In this document: positions 27,754-39,213 of the stretch, in pieces | How the letters are laid out: every line of letters starts with the position of its first letter | Numbering within the stretch: the first letter of the stretch is position 1 | NCBI RefSeq assembly: GCF_022385335.1 | Contig: NZ_CP092431.1 | Location: forward strand, 5,518,001-5,582,000 | Origin: Streptomyces deccanensis | GTDB taxonomy: Bacteria > Actinomycetota > Actinomycetes > Streptomycetales > Streptomycetaceae | Direction of reading: 5' to 3' | Length of the DNA: 64,000 bases | Notes under the pieces: model-generated | What the model saw: the letters and a program-made list of their open reading frames with translations, nothing else | The model's database searches: none | What the model was told of the DNA's origin: nothing | Made by a program: the position numbers and the translations under genes

Positions 27754-30405
27754 TCAGGACGGGTCGCCGTACTGGAGGCCGCGTCCGTTGGTGCCGACGT
27801 AGACGCGGCCGTAGGTGTCGGGGTCGCCGGTGATGACGCCGACGCTGCCGATGGCGCCCCACTGGTGGGCGTCGTCGTTGACGCGGACCCAGGTGGCGCC
27901 CTTGTCGGTGGAGCGGAAGACTCCGGTGACGTCCTTGACGGTACCGAGCAGGTACAGGGCCTGGTACGACGTGCCCGACTTGGCCTTCCCGAAGCCGAGG
28001 GCGGAGGCGGACTTCACCGAGCTGAGCGTGGTGAAGGTGCGGCCGCCGTCGGTGGAGTGCAGCAGCCCCTTGGCGTTGCCGGCGATCCACAGGTCTCCGG
28101 CGATGCCGGGGACGGCCGTGAGGCGGCCGGACGGCAGGCCGGTGGCGCGGGCGGTGAAGGTCGCGCCGCCGTCGGTGCTGGCGTAGAGCGTGCCGCCGGA
28201 CAGGGAGTAGAAGGTCCTGGCCGAGGAGCGGTCGGCGACGACCACGGCGTCGTCGCCCAGGCCGCTGACCCTCGACCAGCTCGCTCCCTTGTCGGTCGAG
28301 CGGTACGGGGCCTGGCCCGCCTGGGTCCAGACGATGGCCGAGCCGTCCGCCGCGAGGGCGACACGGCCGTCCTGGGCGCCGGCCACCGGCTCTGCCTTGA
28401 AGCCGTTCCAGCTGCTGCCGCCGTCGGTGGACCAGGCGCCGTCCTGCTCGCCGCCCCGGCCGACGCGGACCATCAGCGCGGGCTTGGACTGCGCGAAGTC
28501 GATGTCGGTGCTGTTGGTCATCATCGGGTTCTTCAGCCGCCCGGAGGGCACCTTGGTCAGGTCGTCGTGCCGGAAGCCGCCCTGGTCGCCCATGGAGGTG
28601 ATGACGGTGGCGCCGCCGGGAGGGGCGATCGCGTCCAGCAGCGAGGTCTCCTCCAGCCCTCGGGCCCCCATGCTCCAGTGGCTGGTGCCGCCGCTGTCGG
28701 AAGCGCCCGCGTCCTTGCTGCGCAGGATGGCGTTGCCGGTGCCGTACAGCACGTGCCCGGAGTTGAAGGGGTCGATGGCCAGGGCGGTCATCCAGTGCCC
28801 GGTGTGGGTGCCGACGTAAGGGGCGGCGGAGGCGTTGCGCACCGACTTGTCGGCCAGTGCCTTCCACGTAGTACCGCCGTCGGTGCTGCGGTAGATCTCG
28901 TCCTCGGGCCACCAGCGCCCGAGGGTGGTGACCATCACCGTGGACGGCTTGCGCGGGTCGACGGCCAGACCGGAGAAGCCGTAATCGCCCTTGGACGGGG
29001 AGACGTTCTTCCACGTCCCGCTGCCCGGCGTGTACTTCCACACCGAGCCCGCCGTCACGCCGTTGGGTCCGAGGTTGTCGGTGTACGTCAGGTACAGCGA
29101 GCCGTCACCGGAGAGCACGCCGTGCTGCGGCAGCTGGCCGGTGGGCTGACCGGAGACGGCCTTCCAGGTGCTGCCGCCGTCGGTGGAGCGGTACAGGGAG
29201 GTGGACCTGTCGCCGACACCGACGTAGATCGTCTTGCTGCCGGCCGGGCCGTACGTCACGAAGGAGATGCCCGCGCCGCTGCTCGCCCCGTCCTTGACGG
29301 GGAACGAGGAGACCTGGCGCCATGTGACGCCGTGGTCGGTGCTGCGCCACAGGCCGTTCTTGCGGCTGCCGAGGAGCAGGTTGGCGTTGTTCGCGGGGTC
29401 GACCACCAGCCGCTCGCCCGCCCCGCGGCCGTCCTCGTTGCCGCCCAGCTTGAAGGGCAGATCGGTGCGCTTGAAGGTGCGGCCCCGGTCGGTGGAGCGC
29501 AGGATCGCGCCGTTGCCCGCCCAGTCGTTGGTGTAGGTGCCCGCCCCGAGGTAGAGCCGCTTGGGGTCGACGGGGTCGGTGGCCAGCGAGTCGATGCCCA
29601 GCAGGTTCCAGTCCTTCTCGCCGATCCAGTCGGTCAGCGGGATCCACTGCTCGGCCGCGGTGTCCCAGCGGTAGGCGCCACCCATGTCGGTGCGCGCGTA
29701 CAGCAGGCCCTTCTCCTTCTGGTTGAACACCAGCCCGGTGACGTAACCGCCGCCCACCACCTGGGCGTTCTTCCACACATACGGTCCTGCCGCGGCCGTG
29801 GTCTGCCCGCTGTCGGCCCCGGCTGCCGGGGCATCGGCCACCTTCAGCAGCTTCCACTGCTGGTTGGTGGTGCCCCGGCTCGGATACTGGATGACCGCCG
29901 CGCCCTGGGCCGTCGATCCCCCGGCCACGTCCAGGACGTGGCCGCTCCTGCGGGAGGTGAAGGTGACGGCGTCGGAACCGCTCACGTTGCTGATCCGCCA
30001 TTCCTGAGAGGTGGCGGAACTGTCGGTCTGCTGCTCGGCCGCGCCCCCCTGCGCGGTGGAATTGCCCGCTATGCCCAGAACTTTGCCGCTGTTGCGGTTC
30101 ACCAGCTCGTAGTAGCCGTCCCCCTTGGGCTCCAGCTTCCACTGCTGGTTGGCGGTGTTCTGGTCGGTGTACTGCTGGATACGGGTGCCGTCGGCGGTGG
30201 AGAAGCTGCTGACGTCCAGCACCTTGCCGCTGCGCACGGAAACCAGCCGGTAGTAGGCAGTACCGTCGATCGTCGCGGCCTGTGACTCCTCCTGCGCGTA
30301 GAGGAGGTACGGCACGAGGACGGCGGGCACGCCGAGGACCAGACCGGTGGCGGTCCAGCGACGGCGATGACGCCCGCGGCGCCCGCCGTTCGTGGGGTTG
30401 TTCAT
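27754..30405 (-). CDS. Secreted xyloglucanase-like enzyme (GH74) with ricin-type lectin domain
   Basis: An 883-aa exported enzyme predicted to cut xyloglucan. After a basic N-terminus and a hydrophobic segment (residues about 18-38), residues about 45-190 are a CBM13/ricin-B domain with three QxW-type repeats (TANQQWKL, TSQEWRI, TNQQWKLL). From about 205 the GH74 beta-propeller begins: YVWKNAQVVGGGYVTGLVF, LLYARTDMGGAYRWD (with the Asp expected to be catalytic), GAILRSTDRGRTF, and many Ser-Thr-Asp-Gly-Gly (BNR-like) turns. The second catalytic Asp was not pinned down. The next gene upstream is a GH62 enzyme, so the pair targets plant hemicellulose. Confidence 0.88.
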   Translation of the reverse strand: MNNPTNGGRRGRHRRRWTATGLVLGVPAVLVPYLLYAQEESQAATIDGTAYYRLVSVRSGKVLDVSSFSTADGTRIQQYTDQNTANQQWKLEPKGDGYYELVNRNSGKVLGIAGNSTAQGGAAEQQTDSSATSQEWRISNVSGSDAVTFTSRRSGHVLDVAGGSTAQGAAVIQYPSRGTTNQQWKLLKVADAPAAGADSGQTTAAAGPYVWKNAQVVGGGYVTGLVFNQKEKGLLYARTDMGGAYRWDTAAEQWIPLTDWIGEKDWNLLGIDSLATDPVDPKRLYLGAGTYTNDWAGNGAILRSTDRGRTFKRTDLPFKLGGNEDGRGAGERLVVDPANNANLLLGSRKNGLWRSTDHGVTWRQVSSFPVKDGASSGAGISFVTYGPAGSKTIYVGVGDRSTSLYRSTDGGSTWKAVSGQPTGQLPQHGVLSGDGSLYLTYTDNLGPNGVTAGSVWKYTPGSGTWKNVSPSKGDYGFSGLAVDPRKPSTVMVTTLGRWWPEDEIYRSTDGGTTWKALADKSVRNASAAPYVGTHTGHWMTALAIDPFNSGHVLYGTGNAILRSKDAGASDSGGTSHWSMGARGLEETSLLDAIAPPGGATVITSMGDQGGFRHDDLTKVPSGRLKNPMMTNSTDIDFAQSKPALMVRVGRGGEQDGAWSTDGGSSWNGFKAEPVAGAQDGRVALAADGSAIVWTQAGQAPYRSTDKGASWSRVSGLGDDAVVVADRSSARTFYSLSGGTLYASTDGGATFTARATGLPSGRLTAVPGIAGDLWIAGNAKGLLHSTDGGRTFTTLSSVKSASALGFGKAKSGTSYQALYLLGTVKDVTGVFRSTDKGATWVRVNDDAHQWGAIGSVGVITGDPDTYGRVYVGTNGRGLQYGDPS

Positions 30406-30446
30406 GAGGGGGGTGTTCTCCTTGCAAGCCGTTCACGAGAGAAAGC

Positions 30447-30477
30447 CGGATCCGGCCACCGGAACTGGCCGGATCCG
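30447..30477. promoter_or_regulatory. Strong inverted repeat in the GH74 leader
   Basis: CGGATCCGGCC (30447-30457) pairs with GGCCGGATCCG (30467-30477) over a 9-base loop, 42 bases upstream of the GH74 start codon. It could be an operator, a leader hairpin or a terminator of incoming transcription. The sequence does not decide. Confidence 0.45.
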
Positions 30478-30698
30478 CTTCCTTGTGGTCACAGACTCCG
30501 CACATGGTTGCCGCGAGTCGTGGGCTTTTCTCAGGTCATGTCGGGTGCACCAGGCGTTGGTCGAGTCGTAACCGGCGAGAGGGGCTTCGGCAACCGTCGC
30601 CTCCGCCGCGCCCGGGACAGCCGGTCAGCCTTGCTTCGAGGGAACCGGTGGCGTCAGGGGGCTTCGGCCCCTCCCACGAGGAAAGTCCGCGAAAGGGA

Positions 30699-30729
30699 GG
30701 AACCCCGGCCGACGCGCGGCTGGGGTTCC
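30699..30729. terminator. Terminator of the GH62 gene
   Basis: GGAACCCCGGCC / GGCTGGGGTTCC form a 12-bp stem (one G-T pair) with a 7-base loop, 66 bases beyond the GH62 stop on the minus strand. The rest of the 30406-30794 gap holds no credible gene. Confidence 0.65.
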
Positions 30730-30794
30730 TCAAGGCGGTGGGGTTCCGCAAGGTGGTGGATATCGGTCAGCTGGTGGGTCTGCCCACGCCGTGG

Positions 30795-32261
<1,467 letters not shown>

Positions 32262-32500
32262 TCAGGCTGTCCGGAATCCGGCGAGGTGCGGCCCTTGCGT
32301 GTTCGTAATACCGAACAATGGTCGAGGTGTCGACCGACTGGATCATTGGGGTTCCGTTGAACTGCGTCAATATTTCGCGCGCGATTCGCGAGCCGAAATC
32401 GCAGATTGAACCAGACGGCTCCAAGTTCCGTGCTTATGCGGGACTTTTGGCGTGCGGGGCAGGTGGCGGTGCGCGCGGGCACGGGCTTGGCGATCACTAC

Positions 32501-32545
32501 TGAACGGCCGTGAAGGGCGCTGAATGAGCCGGAAACCGAGACGGG
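32501..32545. repeat. 45-base dispersed repeat, copy 1
   Basis: Begins TGAACGGCCGTGAAGGGCGC and ends CGAGACGGG. A second copy with 5 mismatches lies at 53950-53994 in the same orientation. Both lie next to gene remnants. Origin unknown. Confidence 0.6.
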
Positions 32546-32590
32546 GGCGGGGCCGAGCTCGCCGGCATCGTTGCTGTGGGAGGGGGAGCC

Positions 32591-32740
32591 ATGGCGTTGG
32601 TCCGCAAGGGATCACGACGGATCGTTGTCGACGGCACGGCCTACCGCCGGCGGCTGCGAGGCGGCCGACGTACTCCCAGGGGCTGGCCTGATCGCCGTGC
32701 ACGTTCGCGGTCGAGCATGTGGACACCCCGGCGGCGAGGT
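32591..32740 (+). pseudogene. Remnant of a small Streptomyces protein gene
   Basis: The start MALVRKGSRRIVVDGTAYRR is followed, after a one-base frameshift, by RRPTYSQGLA, an in-frame TGA where a Trp codon is expected, and SPCTFAVEHVDTP. Joined, these give a plausible small conserved actinomycete protein whose C-terminal half is missing. The frameshift, stop codon and truncation make it a pseudogene. Function unknown. Confidence 0.55.
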
Positions 32741-33109
32741 TCCGGGCTCGGCCTTCCACCTCGAGCAGTCCGCGGACTTCGTGCCGATACACACGCGAGG
32801 CGGGGCCGAGCTGATGTCGACGATCACCGAAGATCTGCGCTGCCGCTACGGCGCTTGATCATCCGCCGAAATCGGTGTGGCGGAGGCAGACGGGAGTGCA
32901 TCGCCACGCACGGACAGATGGCGATCAGGAACTGTGCGGCGTTCGCCGGGCGGTAGTCCGCCTTGCCGCCGAGGATGCCGAGGTCGAGGCACCTTGGTGC
33001 ATGGGAATCCCCTCAGCGATGTCGGTACCGCCCCGTAGAGTGAGCTGATCGTCTCCTGTGGCGAATGAGCCGGGACGGGTCCAGGGGGAACCATCAGAGG
33101 GGGTAACGT

Positions 33110-35701
33110 ATGTCCATTTTTCGTGTGGGCCGGACGCGAAGACGGGCCGCGGCGGGGCTGTGCGGCGCGGTGCTGACCGCCTCGACGCTGCTCGCGTCCG
33201 CATCCGCGTCCGCGTCCGCGTCGACGGCGTCGGTGTCGGGTGGCGGACCGGCCACGACGGGGACGGTCTCGCCTGCGGAGGGCACGGCGTTCCGCGCCGG
33301 GCAGAGCGCCGAGTTGGGGGACCGCGGGCGCGTCGAGCTCATCGGCGGACGTGACATCCGGGTGACGGCGGACGATTCAGACGCCCCCGCACTGTCCCGG
33401 TACTCGGTCGCGTCGGTGAACGGCACCGTGTCCGTGCGGCCGACCGGCAAGTCCGCTGCGGACCGCCCGACCGCGGAGCTCCAGCCCACTGCGCGCACCG
33501 AAGACGCCCGGAGCATTCCCCCGACGACGTACACCGCCGCGTCGACGTACTCGGTCAAGCTGACCATCACGAATGCCGACGTCCGATTCAAATCGTTCTA
33601 TGTCTGGGACCGCAAGACCTGGACGGCGTACGCCGTCGACAGCGACACCGCGGGCCCTTCGGCGACCGTGAAGCTGCCGCCGGGTGACTACTTCTCGGTC
33701 GCGCTGCACAACGACTGGCTGGAGCCGAGCTATCTGCTCACCCGTACCTTCTCGGTCGGCTCGGCCGCCAAGACGGTCACCTTCGATCAGCGCGCGGCCA
33801 AGGAGACCGCGATCCGCACCGACGACACCACCGCCACCCGGGACGCGTCCGCCGCGTGGATCAGCGTTCCGGGCGGCGACCTGGCCGGCTTCGCCGGCTC
33901 GGGAGCTGACAAGGTGTACGTCACTCCTTTCTCGGTCAGTGGCGTCTCGCTGCGCCTGCACGAGGTGCTCGCCAAGAAGGGCGCCTCGGCGAGTGTGCCG
34001 AGTCCCTACCGCTACGACCTCACACACAGCTTCACGACGACCGTGCCCGCTTCGCCCGTAGCGACGGTCCGTGCTTCGAAACTGGCCAAGACCGTGACGA
34101 GGGTGAGCGCTCCGGGCACCCGGACCACGGCCTCGCTGCAGAGTGTCCCGTCCTTCGGCGAGTGGACGGGCGTCTTTATCGGCTCCGCGACACCCGTCGC
34201 CGGTACGGTCACCGAATACACCACACCAGGCGTCACCTACAGCCGACTGCTGTCCTACGGAACCGGCGAGCTGAGCCTCAACCTCCCGGACCGGACCTTG
34301 CCCGCAGGGACCAGCGCGGGCGAGACCCTGGGCGCGGCCCCACTGCAGCCTCTTCGCTCGGAGTGGGGCGGTTCGCAGCGGGACTTCGGGAAGATCCGGG
34401 TGACCGAGCTGAATGCCTTCGGTGACTCTGCCGGCCACGCGGCGATCGACGGCCGCGCGACGTACTCGTACAAGCTCACCTCCTCCGACGGCATCACCTA
34501 CGCCCAGGCCGACGGCCTCGACGCGTACCACTCCCTGACGTCGTCCAGCCTGCCGTCCTGGGAAAGGACGTACACCCTCGAGCAGACCGTCCACCGCCGT
34601 GTCCCGTACTCCCGGCTGTCCACGGATGTACACAACCAATGGACGTTCCGCTCAAGCTACTCGGAAGGCCGCGAACTCCCGCTCATCGACGCCAAGTTGA
34701 GCGTGTCCGGGCTCGACGGATACGGCCGGGCGGCTACCGGCCCGGTCCACGTGCAGGCAAGCGCTGCCACTCGCAACACGGACGCGGCGACGGCCAACAC
34801 CCGGATCACCGGGCTCGCCTACTCCACGGACGACGGCGCCACCTGGACGGACCTGGACGTCGCGGAGGATGGCTCGGCGACGCTCGACCTGCCCGCCACC
34901 GCCTCCTTCGTCTCGCTGCGCGTCACCGCCGCCGACGGCCAGGGCGGCAGCTTGAACCGCACCATCACACGGGCGTTCGCCGGTCCGGCCCCGCACGGCG
35001 ACGAGACGGTGGGGGCGACCCGCATTTCGAACGTCGTGGTCAACGGAGGCAAACAGGTGTGGCTCACCGACCAGCCGCTGCAGCACTTCAAGGCGAAGTT
35101 CACCGCCACCGACCCGTCGGGGATCGCGAGCGGGGATATGTACCTCTACAAGGGCTCGTACGACACTCCCGACGCCGTCCTCTACGGCACTTGGCCGGGG
35201 GAGTGCGCCAAGGTCAGCGCCACCACCTCCACCTGTGAGGTGCAGTTCGCCTACATCCAGCCGCGCTGGAACCTCGGCCGCAATTCCCTCGCAGGCACCT
35301 GGAAGCTGGCCGCCTGGGCCGAGTCGGCGGACGGCACGGGCCATGTCGACCTGCACGCTGCGAAGTCGGCCCTCGTCGTGCGGGACGCGACGCTGTCAGC
35401 CAACGCGGCTCCCGAACCGGTGGCCAAGGGCAAGACCCTCACCGTCACCGGCAAGCTCGCCCGCGCGGACTGGGAGACGCGCGGCGGCTACCACGGTTAC
35501 TCCGGTCAGAAGGTGAAGCTGCAGTTCCGTAAGAAGGGGACATCCACCTACACGACGGTCAAGACGATCACGACTGACGGCTCAGGGAAGCTGAAGACGA
35601 CGGCGAAGGCGTCGACAGACGGTTACTGGCGCTACACCTTCGCCGGCACATCCACCACCACACCCGCCACCGCCCCGGGCGACTACGTCGACGTCCGCTG
35701 A
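33110..35701 (+). CDS. Large secreted protein with Ig-like C-terminal domain
   Basis: An 863-aa secreted protein. The signal peptide [20 protein letters not shown] runs into an alternating Ser-Ala tract. The body is beta-rich and Thr/Ser/Asp-rich with no catalytic motif that I recognise. The last 110 residues ([51 protein letters not shown]) resemble the Ig-like extracellular repeat seen in many Streptomyces secreted proteins. GGGGGTAACGT precedes the ATG. A hairpin terminator follows. Possibly a wall or substrate-binding protein; no firm function. Confidence 0.75.
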   Translation: MSIFRVGRTRRRAAAGLCGAVLTASTLLASASASASASTASVSGGGPATTGTVSPAEGTAFRAGQSAELGDRGRVELIGGRDIRVTADDSDAPALSRYSVASVNGTVSVRPTGKSAADRPTAELQPTARTEDARSIPPTTYTAASTYSVKLTITNADVRFKSFYVWDRKTWTAYAVDSDTAGPSATVKLPPGDYFSVALHNDWLEPSYLLTRTFSVGSAAKTVTFDQRAAKETAIRTDDTTATRDASAAWISVPGGDLAGFAGSGADKVYVTPFSVSGVSLRLHEVLAKKGASASVPSPYRYDLTHSFTTTVPASPVATVRASKLAKTVTRVSAPGTRTTASLQSVPSFGEWTGVFIGSATPVAGTVTEYTTPGVTYSRLLSYGTGELSLNLPDRTLPAGTSAGETLGAAPLQPLRSEWGGSQRDFGKIRVTELNAFGDSAGHAAIDGRATYSYKLTSSDGITYAQADGLDAYHSLTSSSLPSWERTYTLEQTVHRRVPYSRLSTDVHNQWTFRSSYSEGRELPLIDAKLSVSGLDGYGRAATGPVHVQASAATRNTDAATANTRITGLAYSTDDGATWTDLDVAEDGSATLDLPATASFVSLRVTAADGQGGSLNRTITRAFAGPAPHGDETVGATRISNVVVNGGKQVWLTDQPLQHFKAKFTATDPSGIASGDMYLYKGSYDTPDAVLYGTWPGECAKVSATTSTCEVQFAYIQPRWNLGRNSLAGTWKLAAWAESADGTGHVDLHAAKSALVVRDATLSANAAPEPVAKGKTLTVTGKLARADWETRGGYHGYSGQKVKLQFRKKGTSTYTTVKTITTDGSGKLKTTAKASTDGYWRYTFAGTSTTTPATAPGDYVDVR

Positions 35702-35712
35702 TTCGCCGATCC

Positions 35713-35747
35713 CGCCGGGTTCCCGCTCCGCGAGTCGGAACCCGGCG
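35713..35747 (+). terminator. Terminator of the large secreted protein gene
   Basis: CGCCGGGTTCC / GGAACCCGGCG, an 11-bp perfect stem with a 13-base loop, 11 bases after the stop at 35701. Confidence 0.75.
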
Positions 35748-36022
35748 ACGGCCCTCACACGAGCGCGGCGCCCACACCGGTCCGGCCTCCGCGCCCGCTT
35801 CAAAGGGGGCCGACGAGGTGGAACACCAGGATTCCGGCCGCTTGGTGGAGGCGGGGCAAGTCCATCTGAGCGTGGACGGCGGCTGCCGTCCGCGCTCCCT
35901 CGTCGTCACTCCAGATCAAAGGGTCGACTGCACCGCGTTCAAGTCGGTCTTCGAAAAGATCAGCGGGGTGCTCAGCATCGGCTGTGGCGTCCACGTCACA
36001 CCGAGGCTCGTACCGCCCACTG

Positions 36023-36262
36023 TTACCGCGCACTCGACCGGGCGCCACGCAGGAACAGGGCGCTGGTGAGGGTGCCGAGGAGCACGATGGCGGCGTTCAC
36101 CGCGATCGCGACCTTCAGATCGCCGAGGACGGCCGAGGCGCCGACGCCGGTCATGGCGGCGGTCGCGACGGCGCGCATGATCGGCCTGCCCATGGTGATG
36201 CCGACCTGCTGGGTCATGGTGACGAGGCCGGCGGCCAGGCCCTGTTCGTGATCGGAGAGCCC
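36023..36262 (-). pseudogene. MFS transporter C-terminal remnant
   Basis: The last ~80 residues of a DHA2-type facilitator: EQGLAAGLVTMTQQVGITMG, then AVNAAIVLLGTLTSALFLRG. No upstream helices are present; before this the frame runs into unrelated sequence and the IS3 remnant. The gene was cut and only its 3' end is left. The ~320 bases on its left (35702-36022) contain a terminator and an unconvincing open frame from 35818. Confidence 0.65.
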
Positions 36263-36296
36263 CGAGGGGTGGTGACCATGAAGCCCACGACACAAC

Positions 36297-36431
36297 ATGG
36301 TCGGCTCGATGGGCCGGGTCGGTGCGGTCGGCGACAACGCGGCGATGGAGAGCTCCTTCGTGCTGCCGCACAAGAACGTCGTCGACCGCCAAGCCTGGGC
36401 CACCCGGCAGGACTTGCGGATCGCGATCTAG
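36297..36431 (+). pseudogene. IS3-family transposase (OrfB) remnant
   Basis: The fragment GSMGRVGAVGDNAAMESSFV continues LPHKNVVDRQAWATRQDLRIAI and stops. This is the region around the catalytic Glu of IS3 OrfB (usual pattern SMGRVG..DNAAMESFF). Both flanks of the transposase are missing and the final region is cut. A dead piece of an IS, next to another broken gene. Confidence 0.7.
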
Positions 36432-36440
36432 TCTCCGGCT

Positions 36441-36941
36441 ATGAGCATGATCGGTGAGTACCTGCGTGTCACGGCTGCTGAGCTTGACCGAGCGATCCAA
36501 GACCCCGACTGGGCTCTGGACTTCGTCGAAGAGGTCCAAGACGCCGAGGAGGAGACGGAGCCTGCGCCGGCCGAAGCGCGTCACTTCAGCACGTACAAGA
36601 CCTGGGACATGCTCCGCTTCCTGCTGGCGCGCGCTGAGTTCCCCGTGAACGTGATCCACGGTGAGGAGCCGTTCGCCGAGGATGAGGATTGGGGGTACGG
36701 GCCTCCGAGGTACCTGCGGCCTGAGCGGGTCCAGCTCGCCGCGGAAGCACTGCGGGCCACCAGCTATGCCCAGCTCATCACTGGCGTGGATCCCGCTGAA
36801 CTGACCAGCGCCGAGGTGTATCCGCTCGGATGGAGTGAGCCCGGCTCGCTGGAGTGGGGGCGTCCTTGGTACGACGGCCTCACACAGTTCTTCGAGGCTG
36901 CTGCCGGGGCGGACAACGCGATGCTCGTCTGGCTGGACTGA
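36441..36941 (+). CDS. YfbM-like (DUF1877) protein
   Basis: A 166-aa acidic cytosolic protein: MIGEYLRVTAAELDRAIQDP, HFSTYKTWDMLRFLLARAEFP, PRYLRPERVQLAAEALRATS and WYDGLTQFFEAAAGADNAML match the DUF1877/YfbM family of unknown function. Many family members occur singly in accessory regions. It starts 10 bases after the IS3 remnant, so its original promoter may have been replaced. Confidence 0.82.
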   Translation: MSMIGEYLRVTAAELDRAIQDPDWALDFVEEVQDAEEETEPAPAEARHFSTYKTWDMLRFLLARAEFPVNVIHGEEPFAEDEDWGYGPPRYLRPERVQLAAEALRATSYAQLITGVDPAELTSAEVYPLGWSEPGSLEWGRPWYDGLTQFFEAAAGADNAMLVWLD

Positions 36942-37285
36942 CGGGCCACGACGGCGGTGAGACCTCAGGGGAAGCGACGGTGCTTGGGTCGATACTATGG
37001 CGCTGACCTGCGCGGATATCGCTGCCTGCGGTGGTTTTGTGTGTCGGGAGCCACCGCTGCTGACCGCCCGTTCGGCTCCGGCTGTGCTCATGGTGCCCGG
37101 AGTGCGGGCATTCTTCGATGGGACGTTGCGGTCGCATTCTCGTCGTGGTGCGCGCCGGCATGGCTGCGCCGCCGAGACCTGATCGGCTGCAGCGTCACGG
37201 GTTTTCTCGTTACTCCACAGCGTGGCCGATGAGTTTGTGGCTCCCGGCCGGTCCAAGCTCGTGACACCCAGGAAAGGACACTGCC
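36942..37285. other. Intergenic region without a convincing gene
   Basis: About 345 bases. Short open frames exist but none has a good start, family resemblance or coupling. CAGGAAAGGACACTGCC at the right end is the leader and ribosome-binding site of the reductase gene. Confidence 0.35.
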
Positions 37286-37891
37286 ATGTCGGAGCTTCTC
37301 GTCGACTTCATCACCTCCCTCGACGGCTGCGCATCGGGAGAGGGATGGCCCGGCTTCTGGGGACTCGAGGGCCCGGAGTACCTCGCGTGGCTCGGCGAGC
37401 AGCCCGAGGTCACCTATCTGATGGGAGCGAACACCTACCGCCTGATGTCGGGTTTCGCCGCGGGCGAGGTCCCGAAGGGCCAGGACGAGTTCCGGCCCGA
37501 GGAAGAGGCGTCCGTCGACGAGCTCACGCAAGCGCCCAAGGTGGTGTTCTCCTCCTCACTCGAGGAGCCACTGACGTGGGCCAACTCCACGCTCGTCCGC
37601 GACGACGCCGTCGAGGCGGTCCGTGCCATGAAATCGAGTGGCTCGGGGCTCCTCAGCACGATCGGCAGCCTCAGCCTGAGCCGGTCCCTGCTACGAGCCG
37701 GACTCGTCGACCGGTTCCGGGTCGTGATGTTCCCGGTGATCACGGGGGCCACGGGCGAGGAACGCATCTACGACGGCTATCCGGACGTTGCCCTCGAGAT
37801 GATCGAGCACCGCACCTTCGACGGCCGCATCCAGCTGGTCGAGTACAAGCCCCGCGTGCTCGAGCACCCGCCGCTCGGCGTTCCTGCGTGA
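37286..37891 (+). CDS. DHFR/RibD-family reductase
   Basis: A 201-aa protein of the dihydrofolate reductase/RibD C-terminal family: LVDFITSLDGCASG at the N-terminus, VTYLMGANTYRLMSGF, KVVFSSSLEEPLTWANSTLV, SGSGLLSTIGSLSLSRSLLR and LVDRFRVVMFPVITG, which form the NADPH-binding fold. GGAAAGGA precedes the ATG by 9 bases. It is a common stand-alone protein with unknown substrate and is probably not the housekeeping DHFR. Confidence 0.9.
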   Translation: MSELLVDFITSLDGCASGEGWPGFWGLEGPEYLAWLGEQPEVTYLMGANTYRLMSGFAAGEVPKGQDEFRPEEEASVDELTQAPKVVFSSSLEEPLTWANSTLVRDDAVEAVRAMKSSGSGLLSTIGSLSLSRSLLRAGLVDRFRVVMFPVITGATGEERIYDGYPDVALEMIEHRTFDGRIQLVEYKPRVLEHPPLGVPA

Positions 37892-38109
37892 CGTCGGCCC
37901 GGACGGCCGCCGAGCCGGCGTCGGCCTGGCGAAGTGAGTGCGCGCGTTCGTCGTCCTGTCATTCGAACGCGCGCACGGGGTGCCCTTGGAGGTGTCCCAC
38001 CCGGCCTGGTCTCAGCGGATGTATTTCGTCGGCTTGGTGGCGGCGTTGAGCAGGTACTCCAGGGGGTCATATCGGAAGAAGCGCGACCAGATCGCGGCAA
38101 ACAAACAAG

Positions 38110-38130
38110 CCCCAGGTCGCTGACTTGGGG
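38110..38130 (-). terminator. tRNA-Gly terminator copy 1
   Basis: CCCCAGGTC GCT GACTTGGGG hairpin directly downstream (minus strand) of the first tRNA-Gly fragment. Near-identical hairpins follow the other two fragments (44067-44087, 61061-61083). Confidence 0.7.
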
Positions 38131-38138
38131 TTTCGCAT

Positions 38139-38183
38139 GGAGCGGGTGACGAGAATGGAACTCGCGCTCTCAGCTTGGGAAGC
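38139..38183 (-). other. tRNA-Gly(CCC) 3' half, attachment-site remnant 1
   Basis: On the minus strand: anticodon arm GCTTCCCAAGC (anticodon CCC), variable loop, T arm and acceptor end CACCCGCTCC. The 5' half (acceptor and D arm) is absent; the sequence before the anticodon stem is AAGCGTCGTC, matching the other two copies instead of a tRNA. The T loop reads TTCCATT instead of TTCGATT, so this copy has decayed. Interpreted as the left boundary of a tandem tRNA-Gly island. Confidence 0.8.
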
Positions 38184-39190
38184 GACGACGCTTGCGTAGA
38201 GGTAGGGCCTCTGACCTGGAGAAATGCGTTGTCAGGCGGCAGGTGTGAGGGGCTGGTTGCACCGTTCTTGATCGTGGTTGTCCGCTCTGAAGGGCACGCT
38301 ACGGGCGCGAAGCACGGATGGGGCAGAGCAGGGCTTCCGGCTGGCCCCAGCGACCGGGAGTGGCTCCGCCTCGAACGGCAGTCGAGTGAGGCCGTCGCGG
38401 CTGCGCGCATGGCGTCTTTGAGGATGCGGTGGCCCGCATCAAGCATCCTGCTGCCGGTTGAGGACTCCTTGGGCCTTGCCGACGAACGAGAGAAGGCCGT
38501 CGGCGACGTCGTCGGCCGTGTAGGGGAACTCCCTTTCCGGGGCCCCCGGGCCGCCCCCCATCCCGTTGGTCCGCGCCCGTCGGCCCCCTCGTGCCCGGCC
38601 ACGGCGACGGCCTCCGCCGCACCGCCCGCTCACGTCCCGCTCATGTCCCGCTCCGAACGGTTCCGCGGCCACGACCGCCGCACCCACCCCGTCCGATCGC
38701 CCGTCCGTCCGGCGGTTCCCGAGCCCTCGGGGCCGCCCGACGCGCACGCTCCCAGCGGACTCCGCCTCCCTCGCGGGGCGGTCGGCGGGGGAGGGCCGGG
38801 AGTGGCCCGGCCGACCGGCCGGCCCCTCCGGCTCGCCGTTCTCCACGAGCCCGGTGGAGCCCGCTCGTACTAAAACGGCAACAGAGGAGGAGCCCGCCAA
38901 GGAGTCGGACGAGGGGGGCGAGGTGGTACCCGAGACGGACGCCCCGGCCGCCGAGAGCTCGCCCGCGGAGCCGCCGACCGCCGCTCACCAGACTGGTACC
39001 GAGGCCCCCCTCGACCTCTCCGACCGGCGGATTCCCGTGCTCTCACTGGGCGCGGGGCCGCCTCTGGTGGGCCTCGGCATCGGCTTCCTCGGGGCGCGGA
39101 CGCGCCGCCGCCGCGCGGCTCACGACGGCCCGGGTCCCCCTTGAGTCGTACCTCCGGGGTCCGCCTCAGGACGCTTGGTCCACGCGGACT
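38184..39190. other. Element flank and gene-poor stretch
   Basis: About 1 kb with no confident gene. The first 150 bases (TCTGACCTGG near 38210, GATCGTGGTTGTCCGC near 38268) match the flank at 61160-61270, so they are the end of an integrated element. Near 38871-39144 an open frame ends DRRIPVLSLGAGPPLVGLGI plus a basic tail, resembling the C-terminal membrane anchor of a Streptomyces membrane protein; its upstream part is not convincing and it is left uncalled. Confidence 0.45.
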
Positions 39191-39213
39191 TACTCGGTAT
39201 ACATACTCGGTAT
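39191..39213. promoter_or_regulatory. Putative PadR operator
   Basis: TACTCGGTAT ACA TACTCGGTAT: a direct repeat of a 10-base unit immediately before the padR start codon. PadR regulators often bind A/T-rich repeats at their own promoter; assignment is inferred from position. The repeat would leave little room for a leader, so transcription may be leaderless. Confidence 0.5.

Noticed and set aside
35818..36069. 83-codon plus-strand frame after the large secreted protein gene
   Set aside because: Overlaps the MFS remnant on the other strand, no good ribosome-binding site and no recognisable fold.
38139..38183. Functional tRNA-Gly gene
   Set aside because: Acceptor and D-arm sequence is missing at all three copies; they are 3' halves only.
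38439..39144. Coding frames in the stretch between att remnant 1 and padR
   Set aside because: Both strands have open frames with short plausible-looking ends (EFPYTADDVADGLLSFVGK; a membrane-anchor-like end), but no start, no family and mixed codon use.
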